Shown here one piece after another: positions 26,102 through 35,207 of a DNA stretch of 64,000 nt; positions within the stretch are counted from its first letter, which is position 1, and each line of letters opens with the position of its first letter. A program made the translations under genes and the position numbers. The notes under the pieces were generated by a model, which saw only the letters and a list, made by a program, of their open reading frames with translations, did no database searches and was not told the origin of the DNA. This DNA comes from Bacteroidia bacterium (GTDB lineage: Bacteria; Bacteroidota; Bacteroidia; J057): assembly GCA_030430575.1 (NCBI GenBank), contig JAUIKF010000029.1:37329-101328 (forward strand). Reading direction: 5' to 3'.

Positions 26102-26872
26102 TCAAAATCCCCCCACCAACAGCCCTCGCGCTCCGCGCATCCCACACTTCTGATACTTGTGATAAGCTGCTGCGGCAGCTTCTCGAATCGCTCCGCGATC
26201 CGCGCCGAGCACCCATTGGTGAAGCGCTGCTTCTAGCGTATACGCCTCTGGCGCCATGAGACCCGTCGTCCAGACGAGGGGAAAGGCACCCGCCTGGCGG
26301 ATGGCTGGCGTGAAATAATCACGTGTGATGCATCCAAGCATGATAACTTCGCGACAGGTGCTGTCGGTCGCTTGGGGATAGGTGGTCATGGAGAAGTCCA
26401 TGAGGCCGTTGTGGCCGACGTAAACGGCGAGGGAGGCATCCGTAACCACCTGACTGTCAATGACAATGGTGTCTTGGATGCCAGCGGCTGCGCCTAGGAA
26501 ATCCTCTGTCGTGGCACGGATGTGCACGCCGTCATAGGCGTCTGCGACCAAGTAGACATCTTGGTCGCGGTGCTTAAAGATGCAGCGTTCCAAGACCTTG
26601 GGTTTGGGGTTGCTGATCGTTTCGATCAGGGTCCAATGGCTATTTTTTTTGAAATGGGTTTTCACCCCATATAGGGCACCCCAATAGAGGTTGCTCTTGG
26701 GATTTTGCCCATTGCCGAGGCTGGCGGGTACAGGCACGATGCCTTGATTCACATTGTCGCAAAGGGCGACATAGGCGCGGATGACGCGGGGCGTCTGGGC
26801 TTGGTTTTCCGAAGCGGAAAACCAAGTGAGGATGAGGGTTACAGCAAGGAAACTCTTTATAAAAGAAGTCAT
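26102..26872 (-). CDS. Conserved secreted protein of unknown function with a possible His/Cys dyad
   Basis: I do not recognise a named family. The 256-residue protein has an N-terminal signal sequence (cleavage near ENQAQ) and so is probably periplasmic or secreted. The middle contains DQDVYLVADAYDG. The C-terminal part has AVYVGHNGLMDF (His) and, about 35 residues later, EVIMLGCITRDYF (Cys), followed by TTGLMAPEAYTLEAAL. The His-Gly and Cys placing recalls clan CD peptidases (caspase/gingipain fold), but this is only a visual analogy. It could equally be a non-enzymatic domain. The gene is convergent with the response regulator. Confidence 0.55.
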   Translation of the reverse strand: MTSFIKSFLAVTLILTWFSASENQAQTPRVIRAYVALCDNVNQGIVPVPASLGNGQNPKSNLYWGALYGVKTHFKKNSHWTLIETISNPKPKVLERCIFKHRDQDVYLVADAYDGVHIRATTEDFLGAAAGIQDTIVIDSQVVTDASLAVYVGHNGLMDFSMTTYPQATDSTCREVIMLGCITRDYFTPAIRQAGAFPLVWTTGLMAPEAYTLEAALHQWVLGADRGAIREAAAAAYHKYQKCGMRGARGLLVGGF

Positions 26873-26984
26873 AGTAGAATTATCGTAAGATCGATTTTAT
26901 ACTTCGTTGATTCTCAACAAAGTATTAACGACTGCTATGCCCTAGAACTGATGTCTGATCTTCTTTTACATTTAACATCGAAGA

Positions 26985-27073
26985 TGTCATTCCGAATGAA
27001 ATGAGGAATCTAACTACCTCTTAAATAGCTGATTGTGAGCATAGTAAGATTCTTCGCGGGGCTCAGAATGACA
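26985..27073. repeat. Inverted repeat of the TGTCATTCCGA...GAGGAATCT type
   Basis: TGTCATTCCGAATGAAATGA followed by GGAATCTAAC pairs with AGATTCTTCGCG...CAGAATGACA. It is a second member of the family at 13517-13647, in the spacer between the secreted protein and the GH20 gene. Confidence 0.75.
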
Positions 27074-27141
27074 ACTTTGTTGTTGGTATGTGAAGGCTTC
27101 TTAAACCAATTATTTACACAAAAAAGGTATCAATCTCCTAC

Positions 27142-29424
27142 TTACTCCACGATGATCTCATCTACAAAAATCCACACTTTACCCCCTGCACTCATGTGCC
27201 AGGCGGGCAACTGGCCGACAGTCTTGGCCAAGGCTTTGACGTAGCGTGCGTCTGTAGGGGAAATTTCTTGAGAAATTCGTTTGACCACCGTGCCACTTTC
27301 TTTGGGTGAAACGCCTGTCGTCAGGCTAGCGACTTCTTGCCAGTTCTGATTGTCAGTCGAAAGCGAAAATGTCACCGACGCTGGCATGAGAATCCAAGAG
27401 CTGGTCTCTTGGAGAAAACCCGCGCCTAATTTCGAAATCGCCGTATTTTCTCCCAAATCAATGACTATTTCCATGTCCTCACCTTCCCACGCCTGCCAAA
27501 GGCCGTCGCGGTATTTTGTGCTGCCAAAGCGCCCGTCGACCAGGGCACCGTCGCCAGAAGCTGGGTATTTTGCGCTGTACTTTTGGGTGAATTGTTGGGA
27601 TTTGCCTAACGCTTTGTGGAAGCTAAAGGCCTGATGTGTGACTTCGCCATACGCCTTGCCCTTGCGGAAGGCTTGCACTTTAAGCGTCGCACTTTTGTCC
27701 AATACAATGCTGTCCGAATACGCCATTGAACTTGCGGTCGGTGCACTCCCATCTAAGGTATATCGATGGGAAAGGCCACGCATGCCCGCTTCTACGGCTA
27801 CCTTGTACTGCCGCTTCGCCGCATCAAATCGCGCTGTCAAATAAGCGGGGCGGTCCTCAGGCCCATAATTGACGCCCATGGCTTCCAATCGCTCGTAATG
27901 GCGATCTACCCGCTTGCTGAAGTCTTCGTAGTCCTTTTCCCCCCCTGTCCATAAGACTTCACTGATCGCCAACAAGCGTGGAAAGACCATCGTATCCACT
28001 CGCTGTTGAGGAATTCGCTCCGTCCAAACATTCACTTCCCCCCCTAAGATATGGTGGGCAGCTTCGGCAGGAAGACTTTCTGGAATAGGGTTAAAAGCAT
28101 AGACTTGGCGCAGTGGAGTCGTCTCGACAGAGTAGTCGAGGTAGCAGTGAGAAGTAGGCGAAACAATGGCATCATTGCCCTTTTCGGCGGCTTCGACCGC
28201 CCAGTCCATATTGCGCCAGGCTTGGATCGTGGCATTGGAGCGGGAGCCATCGGGTTTTTCGTCGAGGAGGCCACCTTCGAGGATCTCGTCCCAGCCAATG
28301 AGGCGTTTGCCGCGTGCGTTGAGCATCTGCTCGACGCGCTGGATGAAATAAGCTTGTAGCTCAAATTCATCTTTGAGTCCCAATTTTTGGATGCGCTCCT
28401 GGCAGATGGCACTGGCCTTCCAGCGGTCTTTGGGCGCTTCATCGCCTCCGATATGGAAATAGGGACCAGGAAACAGTCCTGTCACTTCTTCCAGCACATT
28501 TTCTACAAATTCATAGACCTCTTCTTTGCCCACGCATAAAACGTCCTTATGCACGCCCCACTGGTTAGCGACTTCAAATGGGCCTTCAGTGCACGCAAAC
28601 TCAGGATATGCTGCGAGAACTGCCTTGGTATGGCCCGGCATGTCGATTTCGGGAACGATGGTGACATGGTGTGCCTCGGCATAAGCGACGATTTCACGGA
28701 TGTCTTCCTGGGTGTAGAAACCGCCATAGCGTGAGCCATCGGCCTCTGTACGCCAAGCACCTATTTCGGTGAGTTTGGGGTATTTTTTGACTTCTATGCG
28801 CCAGCCTTGGTCTTCGGTGAGGTGCCAATGCAGGCGGTTCATTTTGTGGTAGGCAAGCAGACGGATATAGCGCTTGACAAATTCCTTTTCCATGAAGTGG
28901 CGCCCACAGTCGAGCAGCATACCCCTCCATTGAAAGGCGGGGACATCCCTGATTTCGAGGAGGGGCAGCATGAGCTGGCCTTTCGATAACGCTGACGCTG
29001 TAGGGTCAGGGGCCAGGAGTTGTTTCAGGGTTTGGAGAGCGTAGAAGAAGCCAGCGGTATGGGTTGCGGAGATGCGGATTTTATTGGTGGAAATGGCCAT
29101 CTGGTAGCCTTCGTCGCCAAGGGTTGAGTCGCTGCTTGTTCGGAAATGAATCCCATTTAATTTGCTTGATAGCCCTTCACTTTTTTCTAGCCTAAATTCT
29201 ATTCCTAAATGTGCCGCAGCTTCCTCTTTAAATGAGGTAGCCAGGTCGTAGGCTACCGGATCAGCATAAATATGGGGATGCTCATTGAGGGTAAAGGAGC
29301 CTTCTTTCACCGTCATTTCGGTGGGTTTGGGGACCAGTTGGGGGGTGGGGGCTTTTGGTGCTTGGTCGGAGCACGCGGAGAGGAGGGTTGCGATGAAAAT
29401 GAGGGAGAGGAAATGTTTTAGCAT
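27142..29424 (-). CDS. Beta-N-acetylhexosaminidase (GH20), lipoprotein
   Basis: The 760-residue enzyme removes terminal N-acetylglucosamine or N-acetylgalactosamine residues, here probably from chitin fragments. A lipoprotein signal (LLSAC, Cys18) anchors it in the envelope. The GH20b domain is at ~30-155. The catalytic (beta/alpha)8 domain starts near FQWRGMLLDCGRHF, and contains HLTEDQGWRIEVKKYP, EIDMPGH and the catalytic pair Asp328-Glu329 in HIGGDEAPK. After a chitobiase-like C-terminal segment (HRYTLDGSAPTASS) there is an F5/8 type C/CBM32-like domain (DMEIVIDLGENTAISKLGAGF). It lies upstream, in the same direction, of no close partner, but the GH18 gene follows to the right on the same strand. 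Confidence 0.93.
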   Translation of the reverse strand: MLKHFLSLIFIATLLSACSDQAPKAPTPQLVPKPTEMTVKEGSFTLNEHPHIYADPVAYDLATSFKEEAAAHLGIEFRLEKSEGLSSKLNGIHFRTSSDSTLGDEGYQMAISTNKIRISATHTAGFFYALQTLKQLLAPDPTASALSKGQLMLPLLEIRDVPAFQWRGMLLDCGRHFMEKEFVKRYIRLLAYHKMNRLHWHLTEDQGWRIEVKKYPKLTEIGAWRTEADGSRYGGFYTQEDIREIVAYAEAHHVTIVPEIDMPGHTKAVLAAYPEFACTEGPFEVANQWGVHKDVLCVGKEEVYEFVENVLEEVTGLFPGPYFHIGGDEAPKDRWKASAICQERIQKLGLKDEFELQAYFIQRVEQMLNARGKRLIGWDEILEGGLLDEKPDGSRSNATIQAWRNMDWAVEAAEKGNDAIVSPTSHCYLDYSVETTPLRQVYAFNPIPESLPAEAAHHILGGEVNVWTERIPQQRVDTMVFPRLLAISEVLWTGGEKDYEDFSKRVDRHYERLEAMGVNYGPEDRPAYLTARFDAAKRQYKVAVEAGMRGLSHRYTLDGSAPTASSMAYSDSIVLDKSATLKVQAFRKGKAYGEVTHQAFSFHKALGKSQQFTQKYSAKYPASGDGALVDGRFGSTKYRDGLWQAWEGEDMEIVIDLGENTAISKLGAGFLQETSSWILMPASVTFSLSTDNQNWQEVASLTTGVSPKESGTVVKRISQEISPTDARYVKALAKTVGQLPAWHMSAGGKVWIFVDEIIVE

Positions 29425-29502
29425 GGAGAATGATGGATTTGGAGATGGGGTAATATGTGGGTCTTAGATATGTATTTTAAAGGATATTCTTACCACTGTG
29501 TT

Positions 29503-29624
29503 GTTACTTTTTTTAGAAAAAAGTAACCAAAAAATCGAAGCGAGCCAACCAAAGCCCTCCCTTCTATCCATCCCTTCGGCAAAGCTCAGGGCAGGCCGCG
29601 CACGCTCGCTTCACCCCAGCCGCA
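29503..29624 (+). repeat. Dispersed intergenic repeat R1, copy 2
   Basis: Begins with the GTTAC/T-run/A-run/GTAAC palindrome, then AACCAAAAAATC. The stem GAAGCGAGC (29537-29545) pairs with GCTCGCTTC (29604-29612) and the end is ACCCCAGCCGCA. It is about 80-90% identical to copy 3 at 35086. Confidence 0.85.
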
Positions 29625-29651
29625 CAAACTTTTAATAACGTGGCTATTCCT

Positions 29652-30872
29652 TTACTCAAATAACTCATCAGCCAGTACCTTCAATAGTGCTCCCGTCGTA
29701 TCACTGCTGTATTCCCAGAACATCGCCCCGGCAAGGCGATTTTCATGAATAAACTGCGCTTTTTTCTGAAGGGAAACGGGATCGTCATAGGTGATAAAAG
29801 TTCCGTTGGGGTGCCAAAGGTAAGGCGCGTTGGCGGCCTCATCCCACATACGTTGGAAGTCGTTTTTGCCTTCGTATTGAGCGACTATGCGATGATAAGG
29901 TAGAGAAAAGGCTGATTCATTGGCGGGGTTTTGCAAAGGCGTTTCCGAAGGCAGGCTACGCCAGCCTCGGCCATAGAAGGCGACGCCTAGGACCAATTTC
30001 TCCACTGGAATACCTGCAGCCACATGGTCACGCACCGCTTTCTCTGCACTTCTGGCGGTCACGCCAGAAGCATTCGGCGAATGAAGGTTGGCGTGGTGCC
30101 AGACCGTATCCGACCAGCCACCTACAAAGTCGTAGGTCATGATGTTGATGAAGTCGAGGGATTGGTGAGCGATGCCCAGTTCGGTGTGGGCAAGGTATGC
30201 CTCGCTGGCTGCCGAGGCGATGGTCAGAAGGAAATGCGTACCGTAGGCAGCACCTGCTGTGTCCAGTTGGGCACGGAGGGCTTGAAGCATGAGGGTAAAA
30301 TTCTCTTTGTCTTCGGGCCTGTGGGGATTGTTGTCGCCTGGGAGGCCAGGATATTCCCAATCGATGTCCAGGCCATCGAGATGATACCGCTCAAGGTAGT
30401 TGACAGCCGATTTGGCAAATCGCTGGCGGGACGCTGCTGTGAGGGCCGCATCGGAGAAGCCTTTGGAGCGCGCCCAGCCGCCGATGGAAACCAAAATTTT
30501 CAGGTTGGGATTGACAGTTTTGAGGGCGTTGAGTTGAGCAAAATTAGCGGAATCATTGCCCATATAGTTCACCACTTCCCCGTCTACCACATCTGCAAAG
30601 GCATAATTGATATGGGTGATTTTGGAAATGTTTTTTTCAATGTTCACCCACTTGCGGGTGCCCATCACATAAGCTACGATATGCTTATTTTCAAAGGTAA
30701 ATACCTCATTATCACCCGCTTTAGGTTGCTCTTGGCAACTCAATAGGGTACATGTTATGGCAAAAAGCACTAAATGGTTAGCCGTAATGCTGAGGCGCGG
30801 ATTACCCACAAGCCTAGCCTTCAAAGCCGAAATCCGCGCCAGCTTGCTAAAGCAAGTATGAAAAAAGCCCAT
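29652..30872 (-). CDS. Chitinase-like glycoside hydrolase family 18, lipoprotein
   Basis: The catalytic signature LDGLDIDWEYPG (catalytic Glu in DxxDxDxE) is at about residue 166-176 of the chosen 406-residue form. NYAFADV, SIGGWARSKGFSD, MTYDF and the terminal AGAMFWEYSSD complete a GH18 barrel. A lipobox (LLSCQ) lies at residue 46, preceded by a hydrophobic stretch. The start is unsure: the region before the lipobox is made of two palindromic repeats (30794-30930) that are translated in frame. The ATG at 30872 is the nearest clear one, but a non-ATG start closer to the lipobox is possible. With the GH20 gene it suggests chitin breakdown. Confidence 0.88.
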   Translation of the reverse strand: MGFFHTCFSKLARISALKARLVGNPRLSITANHLVLFAITCTLLSCQEQPKAGDNEVFTFENKHIVAYVMGTRKWVNIEKNISKITHINYAFADVVDGEVVNYMGNDSANFAQLNALKTVNPNLKILVSIGGWARSKGFSDAALTAASRQRFAKSAVNYLERYHLDGLDIDWEYPGLPGDNNPHRPEDKENFTLMLQALRAQLDTAGAAYGTHFLLTIASAASEAYLAHTELGIAHQSLDFINIMTYDFVGGWSDTVWHHANLHSPNASGVTARSAEKAVRDHVAAGIPVEKLVLGVAFYGRGWRSLPSETPLQNPANESAFSLPYHRIVAQYEGKNDFQRMWDEAANAPYLWHPNGTFITYDDPVSLQKKAQFIHENRLAGAMFWEYSSDTTGALLKVLADELFE

Positions 30873-30930
30873 TTTTATGCGCTGGGCCGGATTTCTGGAT
30901 TGGGTGTTGGTTCTTTGCGTAATCCGGCCC
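30794..30930. repeat. Pair of inverted palindromic repeats (R2) at the 5' end of the GH18 gene
   Basis: GGCGCGGATT (30794-30803) pairs with AATCCGCGCC (30831-30840). GGGCCGGATT (30884-30893) pairs with AATCCGGCCC (30921-30930). The two units are related in opposite orientation and differ by matched changes in the stem. GCTTGC/GCAAG lies between them. Confidence 0.75.
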
Positions 30931-30982
30931 CGTGTCAGAAAGACGAGTTGAAGGTTCATCCTTCAAGTTAGGAAAAAATCCC

Positions 30983-32857
30983 TTACTCGGTCGTGTCTGA
31001 GGTCCGCTGGACTTCCATGGGCGGCGTAGGTTCAGGCTCCGCTTTGGGTTTAGGTTTGCGCGATTCTTTGTCAGGCAAAGGCTGATAGTACAACTGCATT
31101 TCGCGGTAGTGGGCGATATTGGGTTGGGTAATGCGGAAGCCTCCTTGCAAACCCAATTGAGGGCGGCGCAGTTCTATGCCCGTTTCGGGAAACGGAGTAC
31201 AGGGGAGGGGACTGTTCCAGCACTGGTCGTTGTTGGTGGCCTTGTAAAGCTTCAGTCCTGAAGGGGTCTCGTGGCTGGCCTCTGCCAATGCAGGAGGTGT
31301 CCCTGGATGAATCAGACAAGGTTCGCCTGCCTTTACGAGGTACATATATTCGGTGACACCGATCTGAACAGGGCGCAGATAGAACAGCGCAATCAAGCCC
31401 ATAAATCCCAACATCGTTAAGCGATTGTAGCGCCCATTATTCAACATTTTCACTACAAAATAACTCAGGGATATCAGGTAAAGGGCTACCGTAAAGGCAT
31501 AACCAAAACGAAAATCAGGGGCTTTAAAGAACCAAAAAGCCATGCCTGCGAAGAGGGTCAAGAACAGTAAAATTTGGCCTTCTCGCTGCTGAAGATAGCT
31601 TTTGCCTTTTTTGATTAACCCCATAAAAAATAGGCTTAAATGTCCTGCTGTCAATATCATAACCAAGGCCAATATGCCCTTATTGGAGGTACGAAGACTG
31701 CTCAGCCATGTCGGGAACCATTCAGAGAATCCCATCTCGTTGACTTCTGGATAAGGGAGGAAAGCATTGATGGCAAATGCTTCAATATAGGAAGCCTCTT
31801 CCATGGCAAGGGCTTGTGGCACTTTCCAGTCAAAGGCGAAGAGGTCGAGTTGGTAAAAGGGGAAAAAGAGATAGCCTGAAAGGACCAAATTGCGTGCGAG
31901 CCAAGGCAAAGCGATCAATAAAGCAAAAATAGCACTGAACGCTACGTGATTCCATTTTCCTTTAAAGAGTTCCTTGAAAGTGAGGTAGATGGGAATAATG
32001 GCAATGGCAAAGGCAGATAGTTTGGCTGTGCAGACATAGGTGCATAGCGCCACAATCACCAAAGAGTAGCGGTCAAACTGCCCTAGCGTAGAGCGCTCTA
32101 TTTTCCGTAATAACATCACAAATGCTACCCATATAAAATATACCACAACGACATCCGCTGAGGGTGCATTGAAATACCCCACAATGAGGTGGGTAGGGAT
32201 GATAAGCGATGCCTGAAGGGCGTTAGAGACAGTGTATTCTTTATTTATCAACCCTTTTAATCCATCAAATGCGAAAATGACAATCAACAGGTGAAGCAGG
32301 CCATTGAGGTCTGAGAATGTCCCTTCCCCCAAGAACGACATGCTAAAAGTCGCTGACAGTAGGTGCCAATTCGAGTTGAAGGCGAGGCGTGGATGCAGAT
32401 TGCCAAGTCCAGGGACGATGGCGTACTCATTCATCCACTTGATAAACTGCCAATAGTATAATCCATCATCATAATAAGCGGGAGGGGAAGCAGAAAAGAT
32501 AAGCGCCACCAATAGAGCCAGTCCAAGGCCGATGGTGAAGTAAATATAGCGAGGACCTATTTTGAGGCTTTGTACATAGTAGCGAATGTCTTGCCCTAAG
32601 GATTTTCGTTGCCATATCGCATAAAGACTTGCGATCCCCAAGAGGGTCAGGTTCGTCCCCAGTCCCAAATGATCAAAATGATAGTACAGAGAAGAAAGGC
32701 TAGTCAGCAGGCAAAAGCCCATCAAGATGACGGGCACCGCGTGTAATGGTGCACGGCTATCAGCCTTGAGTAGCCAGTCGCCTAGGCGAACCAGCATGTG
32801 ACCATACATAAATGAGAGCAAGAGCACGTAAGTCCATAGAACGAGTGTTAAAACCAT
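30983..32857 (-). CDS. Polytopic membrane protein of the exopolysaccharide block, GT-C-like
   Basis: The 624-residue protein has about twelve hydrophobic segments. After the third or fourth helix it has PPAYYDDGLYYWQFIKWMNEY (Asp130-Asp131) followed by LGNLHPRLAFNSNWHLLSATF. Acidic residues in the first outer loop are typical of GT-C glycosyltransferases that use lipid-linked sugars. The C-terminus is soluble and ends in a Pro/Lys/Glu-rich tail. I cannot assign a substrate; it could be a sugar transferase or a polymer-handling membrane protein. It is last in a run of minus-strand polysaccharide genes. Confidence 0.6.
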   Translation of the reverse strand: MVLTLVLWTYVLLLSFMYGHMLVRLGDWLLKADSRAPLHAVPVILMGFCLLTSLSSLYYHFDHLGLGTNLTLLGIASLYAIWQRKSLGQDIRYYVQSLKIGPRYIYFTIGLGLALLVALIFSASPPAYYDDGLYYWQFIKWMNEYAIVPGLGNLHPRLAFNSNWHLLSATFSMSFLGEGTFSDLNGLLHLLIVIFAFDGLKGLINKEYTVSNALQASLIIPTHLIVGYFNAPSADVVVVYFIWVAFVMLLRKIERSTLGQFDRYSLVIVALCTYVCTAKLSAFAIAIIPIYLTFKELFKGKWNHVAFSAIFALLIALPWLARNLVLSGYLFFPFYQLDLFAFDWKVPQALAMEEASYIEAFAINAFLPYPEVNEMGFSEWFPTWLSSLRTSNKGILALVMILTAGHLSLFFMGLIKKGKSYLQQREGQILLFLTLFAGMAFWFFKAPDFRFGYAFTVALYLISLSYFVVKMLNNGRYNRLTMLGFMGLIALFYLRPVQIGVTEYMYLVKAGEPCLIHPGTPPALAEASHETPSGLKLYKATNNDQCWNSPLPCTPFPETGIELRRPQLGLQGGFRITQPNIAHYREMQLYYQPLPDKESRKPKPKAEPEPTPPMEVQRTSDTTE

Positions 32858-32868
32858 GGTGATTTTAA

Positions 32869-32977
32869 GAAATGATAGAATGAGGCTATAAATGAGTAAA
32901 TGAATAGATGATAAAATGATTAAATAGTCTTTCTCCCCATTTTATCATTTACTCATCCTATCATTTTATCATTCTCT
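32869..32977. repeat. Octamer inverted-repeat spacer of GANTAAAT type, copy 2
   Basis: GATAGAAT, GAGTAAAT, GAATAGAT, GATAAAAT, GATTAAAT follow in 8-bp register (one 12-bp unit). The right arm has ATTTTATC, ATTTACTC, ATCCTATC, ATTTTATC, ATTCTCT. It uses the same motif as 21583-21726 but joins two co-directional genes. Confidence 0.8.
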
Positions 32978-32979
32978 GC

Positions 32980-33762
32980 TTACTCCGCTGACTGGGCCAT
33001 TTCGGCCATGGTAGAGGAATAGGTCTCTACGGCTGCCTGTTTCTTGGCAAACAGGTTGTACTTGAGGATGCAATAGATGGCGCGGAATCCGTCCCGCCAG
33101 CCGATCTTTTTTCCTTCTTCGAAGGTCCTTCCATAGTAGGAGATGCCTACTTCATAGATGCGAATGCGTGGAATACGCGCTACTTTCGCAGTGACTTCTG
33201 GTTCAAATCCAAAGCGGTTTTCCTTCAGCGTCAGGCTCTGAATGACCTTTGTGTCAAAGAGTTTATAGCAGGTCTCCATGTCCGTGAGGTTCAGGTTGGT
33301 GAACATATTGGACAGAAAGGTGAGGAACTTGTTTCCGATAGAGTGCCAGAAGAAGAGGATACGGTGGGCATTTCCGCCCATGAAGCGAGAGCCATAGACG
33401 ACGTCTGCCTGGCCGTCCAGAACGGGTTGGAGGAGAATGTTGAACTCCTCTGGGTCATACTCGAGGTCTGCATCCTGAATGATGGTATATTCTCCAGTCG
33501 CCTTAGAGATGCCTGTATGGAGCGCCGCGCCTTTTCCCTTATTCACCTCATGGCTAAAATACTGAATATTCAGATCGGGATTGGCATTGATATAGGCGTA
33601 AATAGCTTCTTCTGTTTTGTCTGTAGAGCAATCATTTACGATAATCACCTCCTTCGCAATATTATTGGTCAACCGTACCGCCTTGACCTTATTGAGGATG
33701 AGGTGGATGGTATTTCCTTCGTTGTAAGCAGGGATGACAATAGAGAGTTTATGTACAATCAT
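32980..33762 (-). CDS. Glycosyltransferase family 2 (dolichyl-phosphate-mannose synthase type)
   Basis: The 260-residue GT-A enzyme has [13 protein letters not shown] at the N-terminus (nucleotide binding), [14 protein letters not shown], and the metal-binding [11 protein letters not shown]. It likely transfers a hexose to a polyprenyl phosphate carrier or another envelope acceptor. There is no C-terminal membrane helix. It stands between the polytopic protein and a family-4 glycosyltransferase on the same strand, and could supply the lipid-linked sugar that a GT-C enzyme uses; that link is inferred. Confidence 0.88.
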   Translation of the reverse strand: MIVHKLSIVIPAYNEGNTIHLILNKVKAVRLTNNIAKEVIIVNDCSTDKTEEAIYAYINANPDLNIQYFSHEVNKGKGAALHTGISKATGEYTIIQDADLEYDPEEFNILLQPVLDGQADVVYGSRFMGGNAHRILFFWHSIGNKFLTFLSNMFTNLNLTDMETCYKLFDTKVIQSLTLKENRFGFEPEVTAKVARIPRIRIYEVGISYYGRTFEEGKKIGWRDGFRAIYCILKYNLFAKKQAAVETYSSTMAEMAQSAE

Positions 33763-33842
33763 GTAGGAGGTAAATGAAAATAAAAGTCAAAATTAATAGG
33801 AAATTAAAAACCAACAAATGTGCCAAAGGCGGGAAGAATTAT

Positions 33843-33876
33843 AAATTAGCAATTGATTAATTATTGATTGAAATAT
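33843..33876. repeat. Single arm of the ATTGATT-type heptamer repeat
   Basis: AGCAATTGATTAATTATTGATTG and following bases end 8 bp before the stop of the glycosyltransferase gene at 33884. Confidence 0.4.
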
Positions 33877-33883
33877 TCTTTTA

Positions 33884-35035
33884 TTAAACCATTCTTAGTT
33901 CTGAGTTGGCTAGTACCTCGTGGTAAAGTGTCCGAACTTCTTCTGCCATTTTTCGCCAGCTGAAGTCTTTGACCCGTTCATACCCCATCGAAATCTTTTC
34001 TTGCCGTAATGCCTCGTCCATCATATACTGTTGAATGGCCTGGGCTATGGCTTCGGGCTTGGTAGGATCTACCAAAAGGGCTGCATCCCCAGCCACCTCT
34101 GGCATAGACGAAGTATCCGCAGTGATGACAGGCGTGCCACAAGCGAATGCCTCTAAAATAGGCAAGCCAAATCCCTCTCGTAACGAAGGATACATATAGA
34201 CCGTTGCGAGGCTGTAAAGCGCTGGCAGGTAAGCTTTGGGGGCGAATCCGGGCAAAATTATTTTGCTAATAAGGCGCTGACGCCCCAATTTTTCTAAAAT
34301 CGCATCGATGACAGGTCGGTCGATGGCTGTGACCACCAGGCAGGCTTTGTCGTCGGTATCAGCGTATTGGCCAAAGGCTTCGAGGGCGCCTTCCATATTC
34401 TTCTTGGGATCTTGATTGCCAAGGAACAGGACAAAGCGCTCAGGAAGGCCGTAGGCCATTTTCACTTCAGTGAGGAAGTCTTCATCTGTGATGGGATGAT
34501 ATTCTGGCCCTACGCCATTGTATATGGCGTGGACACGCTCTTTTGGCAGGCGAAATCGGTTAAGGATTCTGTCCTTTTCTTGGCGGGAAACCGTAATGAT
34601 ACGCTTGCATTTATGGACGATCTGAGGCACGAGGTATTTGCGGTAAATTTTCCCCATGCGTTGGTACATGGTGCCTTTCCCCTTAATCCCCAAATTCTCC
34701 AAAAAGATGATGTCGTGAAGGGTCAATACAAGTGGGACGGGACAGAAAAAGGGCGCTGTATTGCTGGTGCAATGTAGCAGGTCCACGCCTTCGGCTTTCA
34801 CGGCTTGGGGCAGGCTACGCTGCTCCCAAGTCATATAATTGCCGCCTGGCACCTCTACAATCTTGAAGTTATGGCTCTCACGCAGACAATCTCTATCCTC
34901 ATCGGGCTTTACAAAAACAACGTATTCATTCTCCCGATCCAACGCTTGCAGGTTGTGAATCAGCTCCAAGGCGACAATGTCCATGCCTGCCTTTTTTCTC
35001 CGAAATAGTCGTTGTCCTTCTATGCCGATCTTCAT
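33884..35035 (-). CDS. Glycosyltransferase family 4
   Basis: The 383-residue GT-B enzyme starts MKIGIEGQRLFRRKKAGMDIVALELI (donor/acceptor loop). It has LTLHDIIFLEN and ITVSRQEKDRI in the N-terminal half. In the donor domain are FVLFLGNQDPKKNMEGALEAF and PSLREGFGLPILEAFACGTPVI, the E-x7-E motif, then EVAGDAALLVDP. It is predicted to add a sugar during exopolysaccharide assembly. It is preceded (in its reading direction) by repeat R1 copy 3, which separates it from the next polysaccharide gene. Confidence 0.9.
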   Translation of the reverse strand: MKIGIEGQRLFRRKKAGMDIVALELIHNLQALDRENEYVVFVKPDEDRDCLRESHNFKIVEVPGGNYMTWEQRSLPQAVKAEGVDLLHCTSNTAPFFCPVPLVLTLHDIIFLENLGIKGKGTMYQRMGKIYRKYLVPQIVHKCKRIITVSRQEKDRILNRFRLPKERVHAIYNGVGPEYHPITDEDFLTEVKMAYGLPERFVLFLGNQDPKKNMEGALEAFGQYADTDDKACLVVTAIDRPVIDAILEKLGRQRLISKIILPGFAPKAYLPALYSLATVYMYPSLREGFGLPILEAFACGTPVITADTSSMPEVAGDAALLVDPTKPEAIAQAIQQYMMDEALRQEKISMGYERVKDFSWRKMAEEVRTLYHEVLANSELRMV

Positions 35036-35085
35036 TGGGGGAGGTTGAATGATTATTTCTTAAAGGTATTTTTCTTTCAAGTTAT

Positions 35086-35207
35086 GTTACTTTTTTTAGA
35101 AAAAAGTAACCAAAAAATCGAAGCGAGCCAACCAAAGCCAACCCTCCTATCCGTCCCTTCGACTCCGCTCAGGGCAGGCCGCGCACGCTCGCTTCACCCC
35201 AGCCGCA
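35086..35207 (+). repeat. Dispersed intergenic repeat R1, copy 3
   Basis: Same layout as copy 2: GTTAC palindrome, then GAAGCGAGC (35120-35128) pairing with GCTCGCTTC (35187-35195), ending CCCCAGCCGCA. It lies between the promoter side of the GT4 gene and the GT2 gene at 35387. Confidence 0.85.

Noticed and set aside
30024..30746. 240-codon open frame on the plus strand
   Set aside because: It is antisense to the GH18 catalytic domain and resembles no protein.
29503..35207. Insertion sequence bounded by R1 copies 2 and 3
   Set aside because: The copies are in the same orientation with no transposase between them; the genes inside are glycan genes.
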